In this document: positions 26,219 through 38,879 of the stretch, piece after piece
How positions within the stretch are numbered: position 1 is the first letter of the stretch
How the letters are laid out: each line of letters starts with the position of its first letter
DNA from: Circinella minor
Lineage: Eukaryota > Mucoromycota > Mucoromycetes > Mucorales > Lichtheimiaceae
Direction of reading: 5' to 3'
DNA: 64,000 nt
Assembly: GCA_016758965.1 (NCBI GenBank)
Contig: JAEPRB010000001.1
Coordinates: forward strand, 1 to 64,000
The notes under the pieces: model-generated
Seen by the model: the letters and a program-made list of their open reading frames with translations, nothing else
What the model was told of the DNA's origin: nothing
Databases searched by the model: none
Program-made: the position numbers and the translations under genes

Positions 26219-29200
26219 ATGGACCCTTCTCGTTGTTCAATCGTCGTATCTTTTCAACCTTCACCACCTCCTTTTATTATTGAGGATCAACACATATTTA
26301 ATGATAATAATAATAATGTTGAACCTTCTTATATTTCATTATTACAATCTATCTTTGGTCAAGGTAAATAAAACATAAAAGTATATATAATAATAATAAT
26401 AATAATAATTCATATTAATAATAATAAAAATTATTTTAATAGTGTTTATATATTCGAACCCTTCTGATGCATTAGAACGAGTGAAACAAATACGACATGG
26501 GTCTCCTACTATTTTATTAATTGATCTTGATATTGATACAACAACTACAACCATTCAACAAAATGACGATGATGACGATGACGATGACGACACCGTATAT
26601 ACCCCTTCTTGTTCTTCTTCTTGTTCTACTGCTTCTTCTTCTTCTTCTTCCGGTATAACCGATTCACGAATTACTTGGATTAAAAAAAGTTGTCATACCC
26701 TTTCAGAAGACGTGCCTGTCATTGGTAAATAATTCATTTTTATTTTTTTATTTTATCTTTAAGAAATGAAACTAAATAACAAAAAATGTATTAGCTTGTT
26801 CATCCGATGATAATACTACATTTATGCTTGATTGTATACATGCAGGTGCAGTAGATTATCTATTAAAACCTTTACGTATAGATGTCATTAAAACATTATT
26901 TCTGGTAATTTTATTGAATGAATGAATGAATGAATGAAAAAAAAATTGGGGGTGGGGGAGGAGGTATTCTTATTTTCTGTAAAATATTAATACCATCAGT
27001 GAAAAAAAAAAATTATTATTTAGAAATTACACCGATGTAAACCCGATTCTAAAATGCACGAAAATGATGCATCTACTTTTATTCCATCTTCTCCTTCATT
27101 ACCTGATAATGTTTCAACACTTTGTCCAGATGATGGTCTTCAACATCGAATTAAAGAAATTTTTACTAAAGATACTCGGTAAAAAAAAAAAAAGAATCAT
27201 ATATTTCCCCTCTCCCTTTCTTCTTTCTTTATTTCTCTACCTCTCCCCCCCCTCCTTTTCTTGATCTTAGTTACTAACGTCAACCCCTCATCTTATTTTA
27301 GTTTTGCACAATCAGTCATGGATATTTACGCCAATCCACCTTTAATGTCTATGCATCCAAAATATCGGGGATTATCTAGGTAAAAAAAAAAAAAAAAAAA
27401 AAAAAAAGTGCGCGGGCCACATATACATTATGAAGATCTCTTTGTTTAAAAGGGGGTGAATTACTGATTTAATATATAAATGGAATGAAATTCATTTTTT
27501 TTAATTAGTGAACGTGCCACTATGCTTCGACATAAAATTTCAAGTTGGGATTTTAATCCTTTTGATTTTAGTCATGATGATTTAATTCATTGTGCTTATT
27601 TGATATTTCAACAAGCTTTAGTGTTACCAGAATTATCTCATTTAACAATTAATCAAGGTATTTTTTTTTTTTTTTAAAAAAAAAAAACACATTTTGTGAT
27701 AATGATTTCTTTCCCGCCCTTTTTTTATATATATATATAATTAACATTGCGTAACAAAAAATAGACCAGTTGTACAACTTTATTATTGAACTTTCAGGTT
27801 CCTACCACGATGGAAATCCATATCATAATTTTGCACATGCTGTTGATGTTTTGCAATGTTTGTACTACTTTCTTTGTCGTCTTGGTTTATTATCATTCGC
27901 TCATCTTCGAATGAATCACGCTACAAATAATAATGTGTCACGAAATCGTCCACAATATCTACTTCGTCCAAAAGATATTTTCGCTCTTTTAATTGCTGCT
28001 TTAGGTCACGATGCAGCTCATCCAGGTGTTAATAACGCGTTTTTGGTATGTTTTTATTTTCCCTCCCTTTTTATTTGCGCACGTCCCTTTTCTTCCCCTT
28101 TTTCATATATAAATTTATTTATTTATTTATTTATTATACTATAATTTTTATAGATTAATGCAGGTGCACCTTTAGCTCTTTTATATAATGATCGTTCTGT
28201 TCTTGAAAGTTTTCATTCAATGACATTATTTCAAATTATTAAAAAACATGGTCTTGATCAAATTGGAGGAGGGCCTAGTTCAGCTGATTATTTAGGTAAA
28301 GTATATAAAATATCATTTCCTCCCCCATCCCTAAAAAAAAAAAAGAGACTGACTTTTTTTTTTCAAATATATATATATAGAATTTCGTAAAGTGGTTGTC
28401 ACTAGTATTTTAGCAACAGATATGTCATTAAATTCAGATTATGTTGAAAGTATTCTTGCACAAGCACGTCGACATCCTGATTTACGTGCATTAGATGATT
28501 CTACTTGTGAAAAAGAAAGATTATTATTATGTAGTGCAATGATTAAATGTGCTGATATTAGTAATGTGGTAAGTTATCCTATTATAGATTATATATATTT
28601 ATTTATTATTATAGATGATTATTAATAATTATAATTATTAGACTCGACCCTTTTTAAGAGCAGTGAAATGGGCTGAATTACTTGTTGAAGAATCTGTCTC
28701 ACAAGGTGATTTAGAACGTGTTATGGGATTACCTGTATTACCAATGAATGATCGTGATAAAATTGTATTAGCAGATTCACAAATTGGATTTATTCGATTT
28801 GTTGCATTGGAATTATTTGATAGTGTACGTCAAATATTACCTGAAATGTCATTTACAGTCGATTGTATGAAAGATAATTTAAAACGTTGGGAAATTAGAA
28901 AACAACAAAATCATCATGATTCTGGAATTGGTAGTTTAATATCATCTACTACACAACAACAACAACAACAATTTATGATTCATGAGGATGATGATAATAG
29001 TAATCAAGTACCATTAATTGGATGTAAAAGAAGAAGTAATAGTTTAGATTATCATTCTCAAGCAGTTGAAGTATTAAGAAAAAGATTATCTTTAGATACT
29101 AGTACTACTACTCAATCAAGAAATTCATCTGGAAGAAGACGTAGTAGTGCAGGTGATTTTCGTAATAAATTATCACCGTCTACTACTGCTATTGCTATGC

Positions 29201-29415
29201 AAACATTTCATGAATCATCTCCTCCTCCTCCACCACTTCATCCATTTACTATTTCATCTAATTCACCTCAACAACAACAATCACCTCATCATCATCAACA
29301 TCAACAACAGCAAGCACAACAACATCAACAACAACAACATCAACATCAACATCAACATGAATTAGCATCACATGATGATAATAATCCAGTTTATTGTCAA
29401 TGTAATATTCAATGA
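26219..29415 (+). CDS. Response-regulator receiver fused to class I cyclic-nucleotide phosphodiesterase (RegA-like)
   Basis: Ten exons: 26219-26363, 26443-26724, 26795-26904, 27024-27178, 27302-27379, 27509-27657, 27765-28045, 28154-28295, 28381-28568 and 28642-29415, giving 767 residues. The N-terminal receiver (about 15-185) keeps the acidic pair E22-D23, the phospho-acceptor D76 (LLIDLD), S145 and K167 (YLLKPL). It has an Asp/Ser-rich insertion between D76 and S145. The phosphodiesterase domain has YHNFAH (catalytic H327, metal H331), HDAAHPG (388-394), the metal Asp506 in ADISN, and the invariant Gln557 in DSQIGF. The tail after about 600 is Q/H-rich and probably disordered. The predicted reaction is hydrolysis of cAMP (or cGMP) to the 5'-nucleotide, gated by phosphorylation of the receiver as in Dictyostelium RegA. 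The fused layout is seen directly; the gating is inference. The gene converges with the CSL factor gene. Confidence 0.9.
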
Positions 29416-30498
29416 CTCTAATTTTTTTTACACAACAACACATCCATTTTGCATCTTCTACAACAACAACAACAACAACAACAAAAAACCTTTTCCTATT
29501 TTGCATAATTATCCCATAAACCTTTTCAACAGGTGAAAAACTTTCTCTTTCTTATCGCACACACACACACACGCACACACACAATTATTATTATTATTAT
29601 TATAAATATACATATTACATCTATATAAATATTCCATTCTTCTTCTTCCCTTTTACTTTTCAACCTTCAAATCACTCACATTGAAATCCCCCCTCTCTCG
29701 CCCTTTTTTATTATTATTATTGCATGCATTCTCTTACCCCCCCTCTCCCCCCCCTTTTTTTTTAGCAACCCTTATACACACACACACAAAGCATTCATCA
29801 TTATATTTGTATTTTTTTTCCCCTTCCCCCGTTTTGGTGTACAAATTTTTTTTCTTCTTCTTTTTTCTTTTCTTTAACTTTAGTTATTGTACAAGTATAA
29901 AGCTTCTTTTTTTTTTATTCTCTCTCTCTCTCTCTCTTAAACTGTAGAATTTTCAATATTATTATTATTATTATTTCATTTATTAGTATTTCATTTTATT
30001 TATACAAAACACACATCTTTTTCTTTCCCTCTTTCTATCACAACACAAATCAATTAAAAAAAAAATATAGATTCCAAAGTTCAATAAACTTATTATTATT
30101 TTTATACTTATATATATATATAAAAAAAAAGAAGAAAAAAGACAGCTTTGTATATATATAGAGAGAGTGTCTGTGTATGTGTGTATATAAGTAAAACAAG
30201 ATATATATAGAAAAAAAAAACAGAAAAAAAAGCATAAAAAAAAAATTGAGTGGCGGGATGGATGGGGCATATCTTTTTTTTGAAGGGTTTGAATAAATGT
30301 CTGTGTGTATACGCAAATATGTCACATAATATAAGAAAAAAAAAAAGGGGGGGGGTGGCGGGAAATAACACAAATGATTTATAAAGACAAGGAAAGAAGG
30401 AAAGAAGAAAGCAACTATATGAGGGGGGGAGGAAAGAGGATTTAAAAACAAGCATAAAAATAAAATAAAATAAAAAGAAATTGTGTTTGTTAATAGTT
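29416..30498. other. Convergent 3' region between phosphodiesterase and CSL genes
   Basis: Contains a (CA)n run at about 29561-29582, (CAA)n after the stop, CT-rich tracts near 29920, and AT and A runs. Long open frames on the minus strand here are low-complexity products of pyrimidine tracts and are not genes. Confidence 0.55.
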
Positions 30499-33448
30499 TT
30501 AGAAATGATAATATTGATTTGTTTTATACATGATAACACCCTCCCCTCTTACTAATAAGATAGGTAATTTGAAACCATTTGTATTATTATTATTATCATT
30601 AAGATGTTGTTCAATATGCATAGATTCCATTAATTCATGTCTAGGTGGTACATGACATAAGAATATTTCTCGTCCCCTATATTCGGTATGAGATGCTTTA
30701 ACATCACCAAACCATACTTGGAGATCCCGTGTGAAATTCTCACCATGAAGTGTCATTAATGTATTATTATTATTATTATTATTCCCACTCACACTACTAC
30801 TACTAGTAGTAGTAGTAGTAGTAGTAGTATCATGATGATGACCATTACTACTATTAATATTATTATTACTTGAACCATTTAATGAAAAATGGGATAATGA
30901 AGGAAATGGTGTCATTGTACTTGTTTCAGTAGGTTGAGGTGCCCAAAATTTAAATGTGGCACAATCTATATATATATTATCATTATAGATTAGATTAGCC
31001 TTTTATATATATATATATATGTATACATATATATTTTATACCTGTTCCAACTATTGTCCATACGGCAGCATCTGAAACATCTTCAGACCAATAAGCACCA
31101 AAACCATGATGATGTGTAGTACTTGAAGAACTCCCTGTACTACTTGTACTTGCTGTTGACATACGTCGATTGGAACGACTAAATCGATTTTGTTCTATTG
31201 AAATAGAATGAGATCTTGCTCGATGAGGATGAAATAAAGTATCATAATCATTCAATCCATTATTATTATTATTATTTGTTGTTGTTGTTGTTGTAGTATT
31301 AGAAGATGTTTTGGATAATGTCATGGTAGTAGGATCCAATGTATTATTTCGTCTACGAAACATATGTTCCATATCACCAATTTGATCGGTGGATACACGT
31401 CGTTTACGTACTACTTTACCACTTGCTTCTTGAGATGTAATATCTTCCCATGACATGACAGGTTTACGTCGTTCCACAGTTTTATGCATTCCAACCATAT
31501 CATTTAAACATGCCAAATAAGTAATTGGATGTTGACTTTTAGGTAACATCCATCCATCATTTAAATGACTATTATTATTACTATTATTATTTAATCCTCC
31601 TACGCCTATATCTACTCCTTGTTGATGTTGATGATTTAATAATGGATCCATACTAGGTGTTGTTCCAAAACCATGTTGTTGTTGGTGTTGCTGTTGTTGT
31701 TGATGATGATTCACTGCTTGAGAAGGATCTTGAACAATTTGTAAAGCTACTTTATGAAGTTGAGAAACAGGATCTCCTAACATTTCATCACCAAATTCAC
31801 CACCTGCAGGTTGATCCATAGGCGCTCTTGCACCTCCTACAACAGTAGATGCTTTATCTACTTTACGAATAATCATCACAGGAGAGACTAAACCTGTTGT
31901 TAAACATTGTAATACAATATGTTGATTATAATGAATAGCAATAGGTTGATCTGTCGTATTTTTTAATGCAATAGCAGGTGGAGGTGGATAATTTACATTA
32001 CGATTATTATTGATTTGAACATTGTGACCAATATAATCTTCAGGTGATTCATTTTCTTGTTGAATATCATTATTAGGTGTACGTGTTGTATCCACAATCC
32101 AAATAACAAATGGATCCCAACTTGTTGTTCTTGCTACAAAACAAGTTCCACTTGTACTACCACCAGGATGAATATCATTGGATGATTTTGTTTCATGATA
32201 TCCAGGAGGTGAAAATGCTGATCCACAAGAAACGCCCAAATATTTTGTACTCACCGTTTGTGAACGAATTCGATTAAATAAAGAAACAGTAGTACCATGA
32301 TGAATACATAATTCCATATTTTTAACACTTTGTCGTTTTTTACTGGGTTTACTAATCACTTTAATGCCTTTACTTGCTAAAGTACCCAAAAGAGATCCAT
32401 CACCTAATTGAATTCGAATAAGACATTCCACTCTTTTTCGTTTTTCATCCGCATCATTAATATATAAATTTTTAGCAACACATCTTCCAGCCATTAATGG
32501 ATCTTGTTCATGATTATGATACCAATCTACATCTACTCTCTGTTGTTGTTGTTGATCACGAAAAGAAGAAGAAGAAGAAGAAGTGATGGATCTTTGTTGT
32601 TGTTGTTGATTTGTATGATGTGTTGAAGATAATGAAGGTGATTTAGGATGACCTGTTTGTCCAACAGCAGCTCCATTGGAATTATACCATTCTACTTGAC
32701 CAGGTTGACTTGTTGTTTCACCCGAAATACAAACTGTTAATAAAGGTGGACCATATTCATTACTTTCATTCATTTTTGGTTTCCACCATGTTGTACCCAT
32801 TAAAATAGCTGTCGGAGGAGGACATAAAAATCTAAATAACAAATAAATAAACTCTATTTAGTAAGTTGTAATAAAAAAAAAAAAAAAAAGGCGGGGGGCG
32901 GGGGGGAAGCGGGAAAAAAAAAAAGGAAAAAAAAAAAAAAAGGAGGGGGGGAGCGCGAATTATTATTACCTTTTTTCAGTACCATACGATTTTTGAGCTA
33001 CTTTACTTGTTAATATAATAACAGTTTTTTCACCTGAAGCCATTGGATTTGTTGATTGTAAATAAGTTTGAACTAAAGGTTTAAGTCTTGATGCATTAGC
33101 TGTACTTTGAATGATACGCGCTGTTGCAAGACCTGCTTTTAAACTACGTAATTCCAATTGTTGTTGTTGTTGTCTGTTATTATTATTATTATAATCATCT
33201 TCTTCTTCAGGAATAGGTCGTTGACGTAAAGAAGATGAATTACTACGTATAAAAGGACTTGATGTAGAAGGTGATTGAGGTGGTGAAAGAATAGAAGTTG
33301 AAGAAGAATGAAATAAATGTAATGGTTCATTATTATTATTATTCGAATGATGATGGTTGGTCCGTGCTCGGTCTATCTGTTCAATCATTTTTTTTTTTTT
33401 GTGTTATGGGAAAAAAGAATGTCAATTTTTTTTTTTTTTGCATATAAC

Positions 33449-33479
<31 letters not shown>

Positions 33480-34204
33480 CTCACTCACTCACTCACACGC
33501 CAAACTTTCTCCTCTTTTCCAACCCTATATAAATTGATACAAACCATTGAATCCATAGAAGTAGAAAATTCATAAGATGGTTGTTGATGAGATGAAGGAA
33601 TAGGTGGCCAAGCAGATAATGAAGAAGAAGAAGAGGAAGAAGAAGGTTGTTGTTGATCATGTTGTAAAGTATTCGTTGATTGAATAAATGAATGATGTCT
33701 TGTTGTTGTTGTAGTAGCGGATGTATCATCATCATTTTGTAAAGATTCAAGAAAACTAGGTGAAAAAAAAGCAGGTGTGGTTGGAGAAAAACTTGTTTGG
33801 GGTGATTGTCTTCCACCTACCCATGATTGAATTAATTGTTGTTGATTACGTTCATGAATACTTTGTAAATCATTTAAACGAAGTTGTTCCTGTTGTTGTT
33901 GTTGTTGACGATGTTGATGATCATTATAAGAAATAAATTCATCAGCCACTTCTTCTGTTGTATTGGGTAATGGAGGTGGAGGAAGAAATTCAAAACCAAG
34001 TTGTTGGTGTTGAGAACTTGTTGTAGTTGTAGACGACGTGGATGTAGTTGGTAGTTGATCTAAAAAAGAAGAATGATGATCACGATGATGATGATGATTT
34101 AACCATGAATTATTTTGACTTGTTGTTGAAGTATCTTCATAGTGTAAATCTTGTTTGCGTTTTCGAGAATACATTAATTCTTCATGCTGTAGTGGTTCTG
34201 TCAT
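30499..34204 (-). CDS. CSL (CBF1/RBP-J/Su(H)/LAG-1) family transcription factor
   Basis: Four exons: 34204-33545, 33376-32970, 32831-31042 and 30965-30499, giving 1107 residues. The first 300 or so residues are Q/S/H-rich and probably disordered. The Rel-like N-terminal domain shows SKVAQKSYGTEKRF and CPPP. The beta-trefoil domain shows the signature KVISKPSKKRQSVKN, then LCIHHGTTVSLFNRIRSQ and TVSTKYL. IIRKVDK and DPVSQLHKVA follow. The C-terminal IPT/Rel domain has LHGENFTRDLQVWFGDV. These blocks match animal CSL closely, and the DNA-contacting residues look conserved. CSL proteins bind GTGGGAA-like sites; fungi lack Notch, so the regulator must differ. Several family segments are separated by long low-complexity insertions, as in other fungal CSL proteins. 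The first intron uses the weaker donor GTTTGT. Confidence 0.92.
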
Positions 34205-35495
34205 GATTTTTTCTTTTTTTTTTTAAACCTTTCGGTATTTATATATATATTTCTTTTTTTTTTTTTTTTTTTTTTTTACGTCTTAAAGGATTGTAAATAC
34301 TTTTTTTTTAAAGAATAGAAAAAAAAAAGAATAAAAGAAAGAGAAAAGACTGTTAAAAAAAAAAGGGAGAGAGAAAGAGAGAAAGAAAAAAAAGGGAAAA
34401 AAAAAAAAAGTCAAAAAAGTCAAAAAAAAAAAAGAGCGGGACGACCCCGCAACGACAACTTTATTTTTCGTGTAAAAGGTTGTTACTATGTTGTGTGTGT
34501 ATAAGTATTATGCAATTGTTACATTATTATTATTTATTTATTTATTAAAGAAGAGTTGTGTTATTCATTTCTTCATACTTTATACACTTTTAAGATAGAA
34601 AATATCCCCCTCCCCTCTCTCTCTCTCCACACACACACACATATACACACACACACATATATATATATATACAACTAAATTACGCGGGATCATGACACCG
34701 AAAGATTATATAGACCGTGAGAGTATATTAACATCGTTACATTTGACACAGCCCTTTTTGCATAACATCATAAATGTAGTACATAACAAAAGGAGTGGGG
34801 TTACGCGGTTCACAATTCTCTTTTTTTTTTGTTTTATTTCTTTGTATATATTATATATATATTCTATTTCAAAACAAAAAATTCATTGGGAAGAGAGAAT
34901 TTTTTTTTTTTTTTTGTAGATCGATTTTGGCGGGATTGTTGTTATTATATGTAATATGCTTTATATTTTCTTTATTACTATTATTAAAGTTTAATGTGTG
35001 TGTGTGTGTGTGTGTATATATATGTTGCGGGGAAATAATGACGGAGAAGAGTGAAGAGTTATAAACCCTAAATAATAGTAATTTTTTTATACAAGTTTAC
35101 AAAAATTACTTCTAACGTAATAAAAGTATTTATATGTTTTAACTTAAAGTCTTTTTTGGAACATTATCATTACGTCAAGTTTTCCAAATTCTAATGGCAT
35201 CATCTGAACATCATGATAAATATATAAATCATCTGATCCATAAAGAATAATAACAACAACAAACATGGTAGTGTCACGCTTTTTTTTTTTTAAAGCAAAA
35301 AATAAAAATAAGGTCAAACCAACCAAAATTTCTTTCTTTTTTTTTTTGTCATACCCTAACACAATTGCATTATTTACAGTAAGTAACTTGTTATATACTA
35401 AATAATTATTTCTTTGTTATATATATTATATATATATAAGTAAAGATCAATAACAAGTTATACATATATATTATAGGTCGCACGGACCGCAACAT
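34205..35495. other. Intergenic upstream of CSL gene
   Basis: Probable promoter and 5' UTR of the CSL gene: A/T runs near 34255 and 34320-34430, (CA)n near 34628-34655 and (GT)n near 34997-35015. I find no supported coding sequence. Confidence 0.5.
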
Positions 35496-35736
35496 TTATT
35501 TTTTATTATGTTGATGAATAGCCATACGTGTTAAACAAACACTATTTTCATCTTTATAACGTTGTAATGATTCAACTTGTTGTTCAATTTCTTTTACTTG
35601 TTGATCCAATTCAAGAAAAGTATCAAGAACTTGTTCCAACCATAATAAACCATTTGATTCTTCTTTTATTTTTGTAGTGGTAACACCAATAACATCAGTA
35701 GTAATACTATAAAATCATCATGAATCATTCCATTCT

Positions 35737-35770
<34 letters not shown>

Positions 35771-35943
35771 CCATCTCCTCCCTCTCATAATTATTTAATC
35801 ACTTACTGAATCATCACAGATTCATTTATTTTTAATGATAATGATACTGGTTTAAGTTTTGGCTCAGATAAAACATGAATTACTTGTTGAACTATATAAA
35901 AGTTAAGTTTAGATTATATAAGTACTGTTTTTTTTTTCTCTCT

Positions 35944-35996
<53 letters not shown>

Positions 35997-36299
35997 TTTT
36001 TTTGTTTGTACAACATACTCACGGTGTAGATCAGCTTGTTCTAAATCAGTTTGTACAAGTGCTTGAATAAGATGACCAGTAGAAATCATGATAACTTGTG
36101 TTAATTGTTCAAAATGATATCTTTTTTTATATATATTGTTTTAGTTTTTTTTTTTAAATGGAATAGTAAAATACGTAGAATAATAATAAAAAGAGAATTA
36201 TTACAAGACATCTTGTTCAATGCTTTGTAAATGATTTAGTGTAACTCGAGTGCTATCGAGTGACTCTTGTGTTTCACGAATCAGAGATGAGGAAGACAT
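35496..36299 (-). CDS. Unrecognised small helical/coiled-coil protein
   Basis: Four exons: 36299-36205, 36120-36023, 35891-35807 and 35706-35496, which join in frame to 162 residues with standard GT-AG borders. It starts MSSSSLIRETQESLDSTR. It is mostly hydrophilic with helix-forming heptads (LNHLQSIEQDVL; LWLEQVLDTFLELDQQ). It has no signal peptide, membrane segment or metal motif. The size and the coiled coils at both ends suggest a subunit of a larger complex (for example mediator, kinetochore or BLOC-type), but I do not recognise the family. Intron 2 contains a 58-nt, nearly pure T tract. The gene lies directly downstream of the V-ATPase subunit H gene on the same strand, 319 nt after its stop. 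Support for it as a real gene comes from phase-consistent splicing across four exons. Confidence 0.6.
35946..36003. repeat. Poly-T tract
   Basis: A run of 31 T, one C, then 26 T, inside intron 2 of the small coiled-coil gene (A-rich on its coding strand). Confidence 0.9.
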
Positions 36300-36618
36300 C
36301 CTATTGATATAATGATGAATTTTTTTTTTTTTTTATTTGTTATGTTTTTATGGTGACGATAAAACAATAAACTTTAAAAAAAAAAAAGATATTTTGAAAC
36401 GAAAAGAAAAAAGAGAAAAAAATTTTTTTTTTGAATAAAATCCAAAATGTAAGTTATATTATATTGAAAAAAAAAAAAAAAAAAAGATTTATACCACTTC
36501 CTCTTCTCTCTTTCTCTTCCCCCCTCTCCCCACCCCCAAACATATATTAAACAGGTTTGAATTTCGGAGGGAAATTGAAAGGTTAAAAAAAAAAAGGGTC
36601 TGTGGGAGAGTTTTTTTT
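36300..36618. other. Spacer between VMA13 stop and coiled-coil gene start
   Basis: Homopolymer-rich spacer (A and T runs; a G-rich stretch near 36595-36610). Nothing else is seen. Confidence 0.45.
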
Positions 36619-37660
36619 TTAAGATGACATGGCAAAATATTTTTGAGTAGCTGATAATGCATGGTAACGAACTTCTGGATCTTCATGAGTCATTAATTCC
36701 ATTACACGTTGTTTAGCACCTAATTCATGAAGATATTTTTTACCATCACTTCCACTATATTTTGCATATTGTCCAAGATCATGACAAGCAATAGCAAGAA
36801 TTTCAAATTGATTGGATGAACTTAATAAACGTGCCAACATCCTAAATGATTAAAAAAAAACAAGTCATTTTGATATATTAAAAAAGTATCTCTCTCTCTC
36901 TATGTGTGTGTGTGTGTGTGTGTGTGTGAAAAATAGATTTACTTTAGTAATCGATGATTATTTTCATTTAACCGAATAGCATTTTTTTTCCAGAAATTTT
37001 CGGATTGATGAGGTGGAGACCATTCCAACTTGCCGGTTTCTAATTCCGAGGCATAGACTTCAAATGTTCTAAATATATATATATACGTCAGCATAAACAA
37101 ATAAATTCCCCCTTTCATAGATTACTACTTACGTGAGACTTTGAAAATTATTTTGTAATTCACGAATAATTAAATGAATATCATCCATTATTTCTTGATC
37201 AGACCATTTACGTGTACTTAAATGTTCAGCAAATGGAAGTAATTTAGCTACTAACATAGCAGATAAATTGGCTTTGGGTGCTTTTTCTACAAGATTCTAT
37301 ATATATATATATTATTTATTTAATAAATTTTATTTTAAATTAAGAATTATTATTATTATTTTACCTTAAATGTAGCGACAACGACACGAATAATCTTTTC
37401 TTTAACTGCCGATTTAGCTATTTCCACCAATGTAGAAATAACATCATATTTTCTAATAATTAAGAGAAAGAGAATTGAATAAATATTATTATTATTGAAA
37501 TAATAATTAAAAAAAGTAATGCTTTTTTACCTGTTTAAATGAGTTGCAATTTCTTCATCAAAGGTTAAAAGCCATAAAGCAAAAACAGTTTCATAAATTA
37601 CTTGAGGATTTGAATTACTCTTTTTCAAAACGTTGATAAATCTATAATATATATAATATA

Positions 37661-37720
<60 letters not shown>

Positions 37721-38879
37721 GTCTAAAACATTTCCCCTTCCGCAAATACTTACGTATCCATAGCATGAAGGGTATTCCAAAAAGATTTACGATAAGAGGG
37801 TATATGAAATAAAGCATCAAGTATTTGAATATTTAGTTCAATAAGATTTGAATTACGACTTTGTAATTGAAATGTCATCCATTGAAAAAAATCATCAATA
37901 TCAATATCTGGTTTTTTAGATGAACTATATATTTTAATATAATAAAAGTGTTAAAAAAAACAACAACAAAAGGTCTTTTTAGCCATTGAATCAAAAATGA
38001 AACTTACCAAACTAAAAGTGCTAATAATTTACTTGATTGAATTCCAATAAATTCATCATTAATTCTCAAAGCCCTTTTTTTTTTTTTTAAATAATTATTT
38101 AGTTTTTAGTATATGATACATTTCTCAAACTCACCCCCCTATTTTGTTTGATCCTATCCTTACTTGTGAAAGGGTCCAAATGGATAACCAGGACGATTAA
38201 TAGATGCTTGATGAAACAACATGATTCTTTCATTATGTTCTAAAATAAATAATCATAATTAACAATGATACTCATATTTTATATAAGATAATTTTAATAA
38301 ATTTACCATTTAACATATCTTGAATCATAACCAAAACCTTTTGAACTGCGTCAACGCGTGCAAGTTTATGCATTAAATCCAGGTACATACCGGCATAATA
38401 GAGTCCGTGCTTTATATATATATTTAGTTTTTCTTTTTCTTTTTTAAAGGTATTAGGGGTATTCTAATATTTTACCTCGGACATAATATTTGTAATTTCT
38501 TCTGGTGATTTATTTTCAACATGTTCAATCATGGCTACTTCGTCTGCAGAAAGCATACCAGCACGTTCATATCCCTAAACTCACCTCCGACATTTTTTTT
38601 TTTGTTTAAATAAGTTTGGGAAAAACCATAAAAACTCGTTTTCCACTTGATTTAAAAAAAAAAAGAAAAAAGAAATAAATTTACCTGCCATGGAATAGGT
38701 TCTTGTCTAATTTTATCAGCTAATTCATCGAGATAAGGATGAGCAATAATAGTCAGTGTCACTTCCTCAATGAGACTACTTGTTGCGGTATCTGTTGTAG
38801 TTTCTGTTTCTATAACAACGGGGTTACTTGAATGGTCAATAAGAGTTGTGTCAACTAAAGGAGCTTCTGCAGAAAGCAT
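36619..38879 (-). CDS. VMA13: V-type proton ATPase subunit H (Vma13)
   Basis: Eleven exons: 38879-38685, 38574-38476, 38409-38307, 38239-38164, 38073-38008, 37924-37754, 37641-37531, 37452-37365, 37296-37133, 37068-36943 and 36841-36619, giving 473 residues, nearly the size of yeast Vma13 (478). Conserved blocks include IPWQGYERAG near the N-terminus, VIYETVFALWLLTFDEEIA in the armadillo-like region, and the C-terminal FWKKNAIRLNENN and LLKMLARLL, followed by ACHDLGQYAKY and EVRYHALSATQK. Subunit H caps the V1 sector, is needed for ATP-driven proton pumping into vacuoles and endosomes, and silences free V1. One intron (about 37642-37752) holds a long (ATT)n microsatellite. Confidence in exon borders is high because all phases close without gaps. 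Confidence 0.95.
37662..37720. repeat. (ATT)n microsatellite in a VMA13 intron
   Basis: About nineteen uninterrupted ATT units inside an intron of the V-ATPase subunit H gene. Likely to vary in length between strains. Confidence 0.95.

Noticed and set aside
29681..30539. Long open frames on both strands between the phosphodiesterase and CSL genes
   Set aside because: They encode Phe/Leu/Ser/Tyr-rich low-complexity sequence from T- and CT-tracts and overlap each other; no domain.
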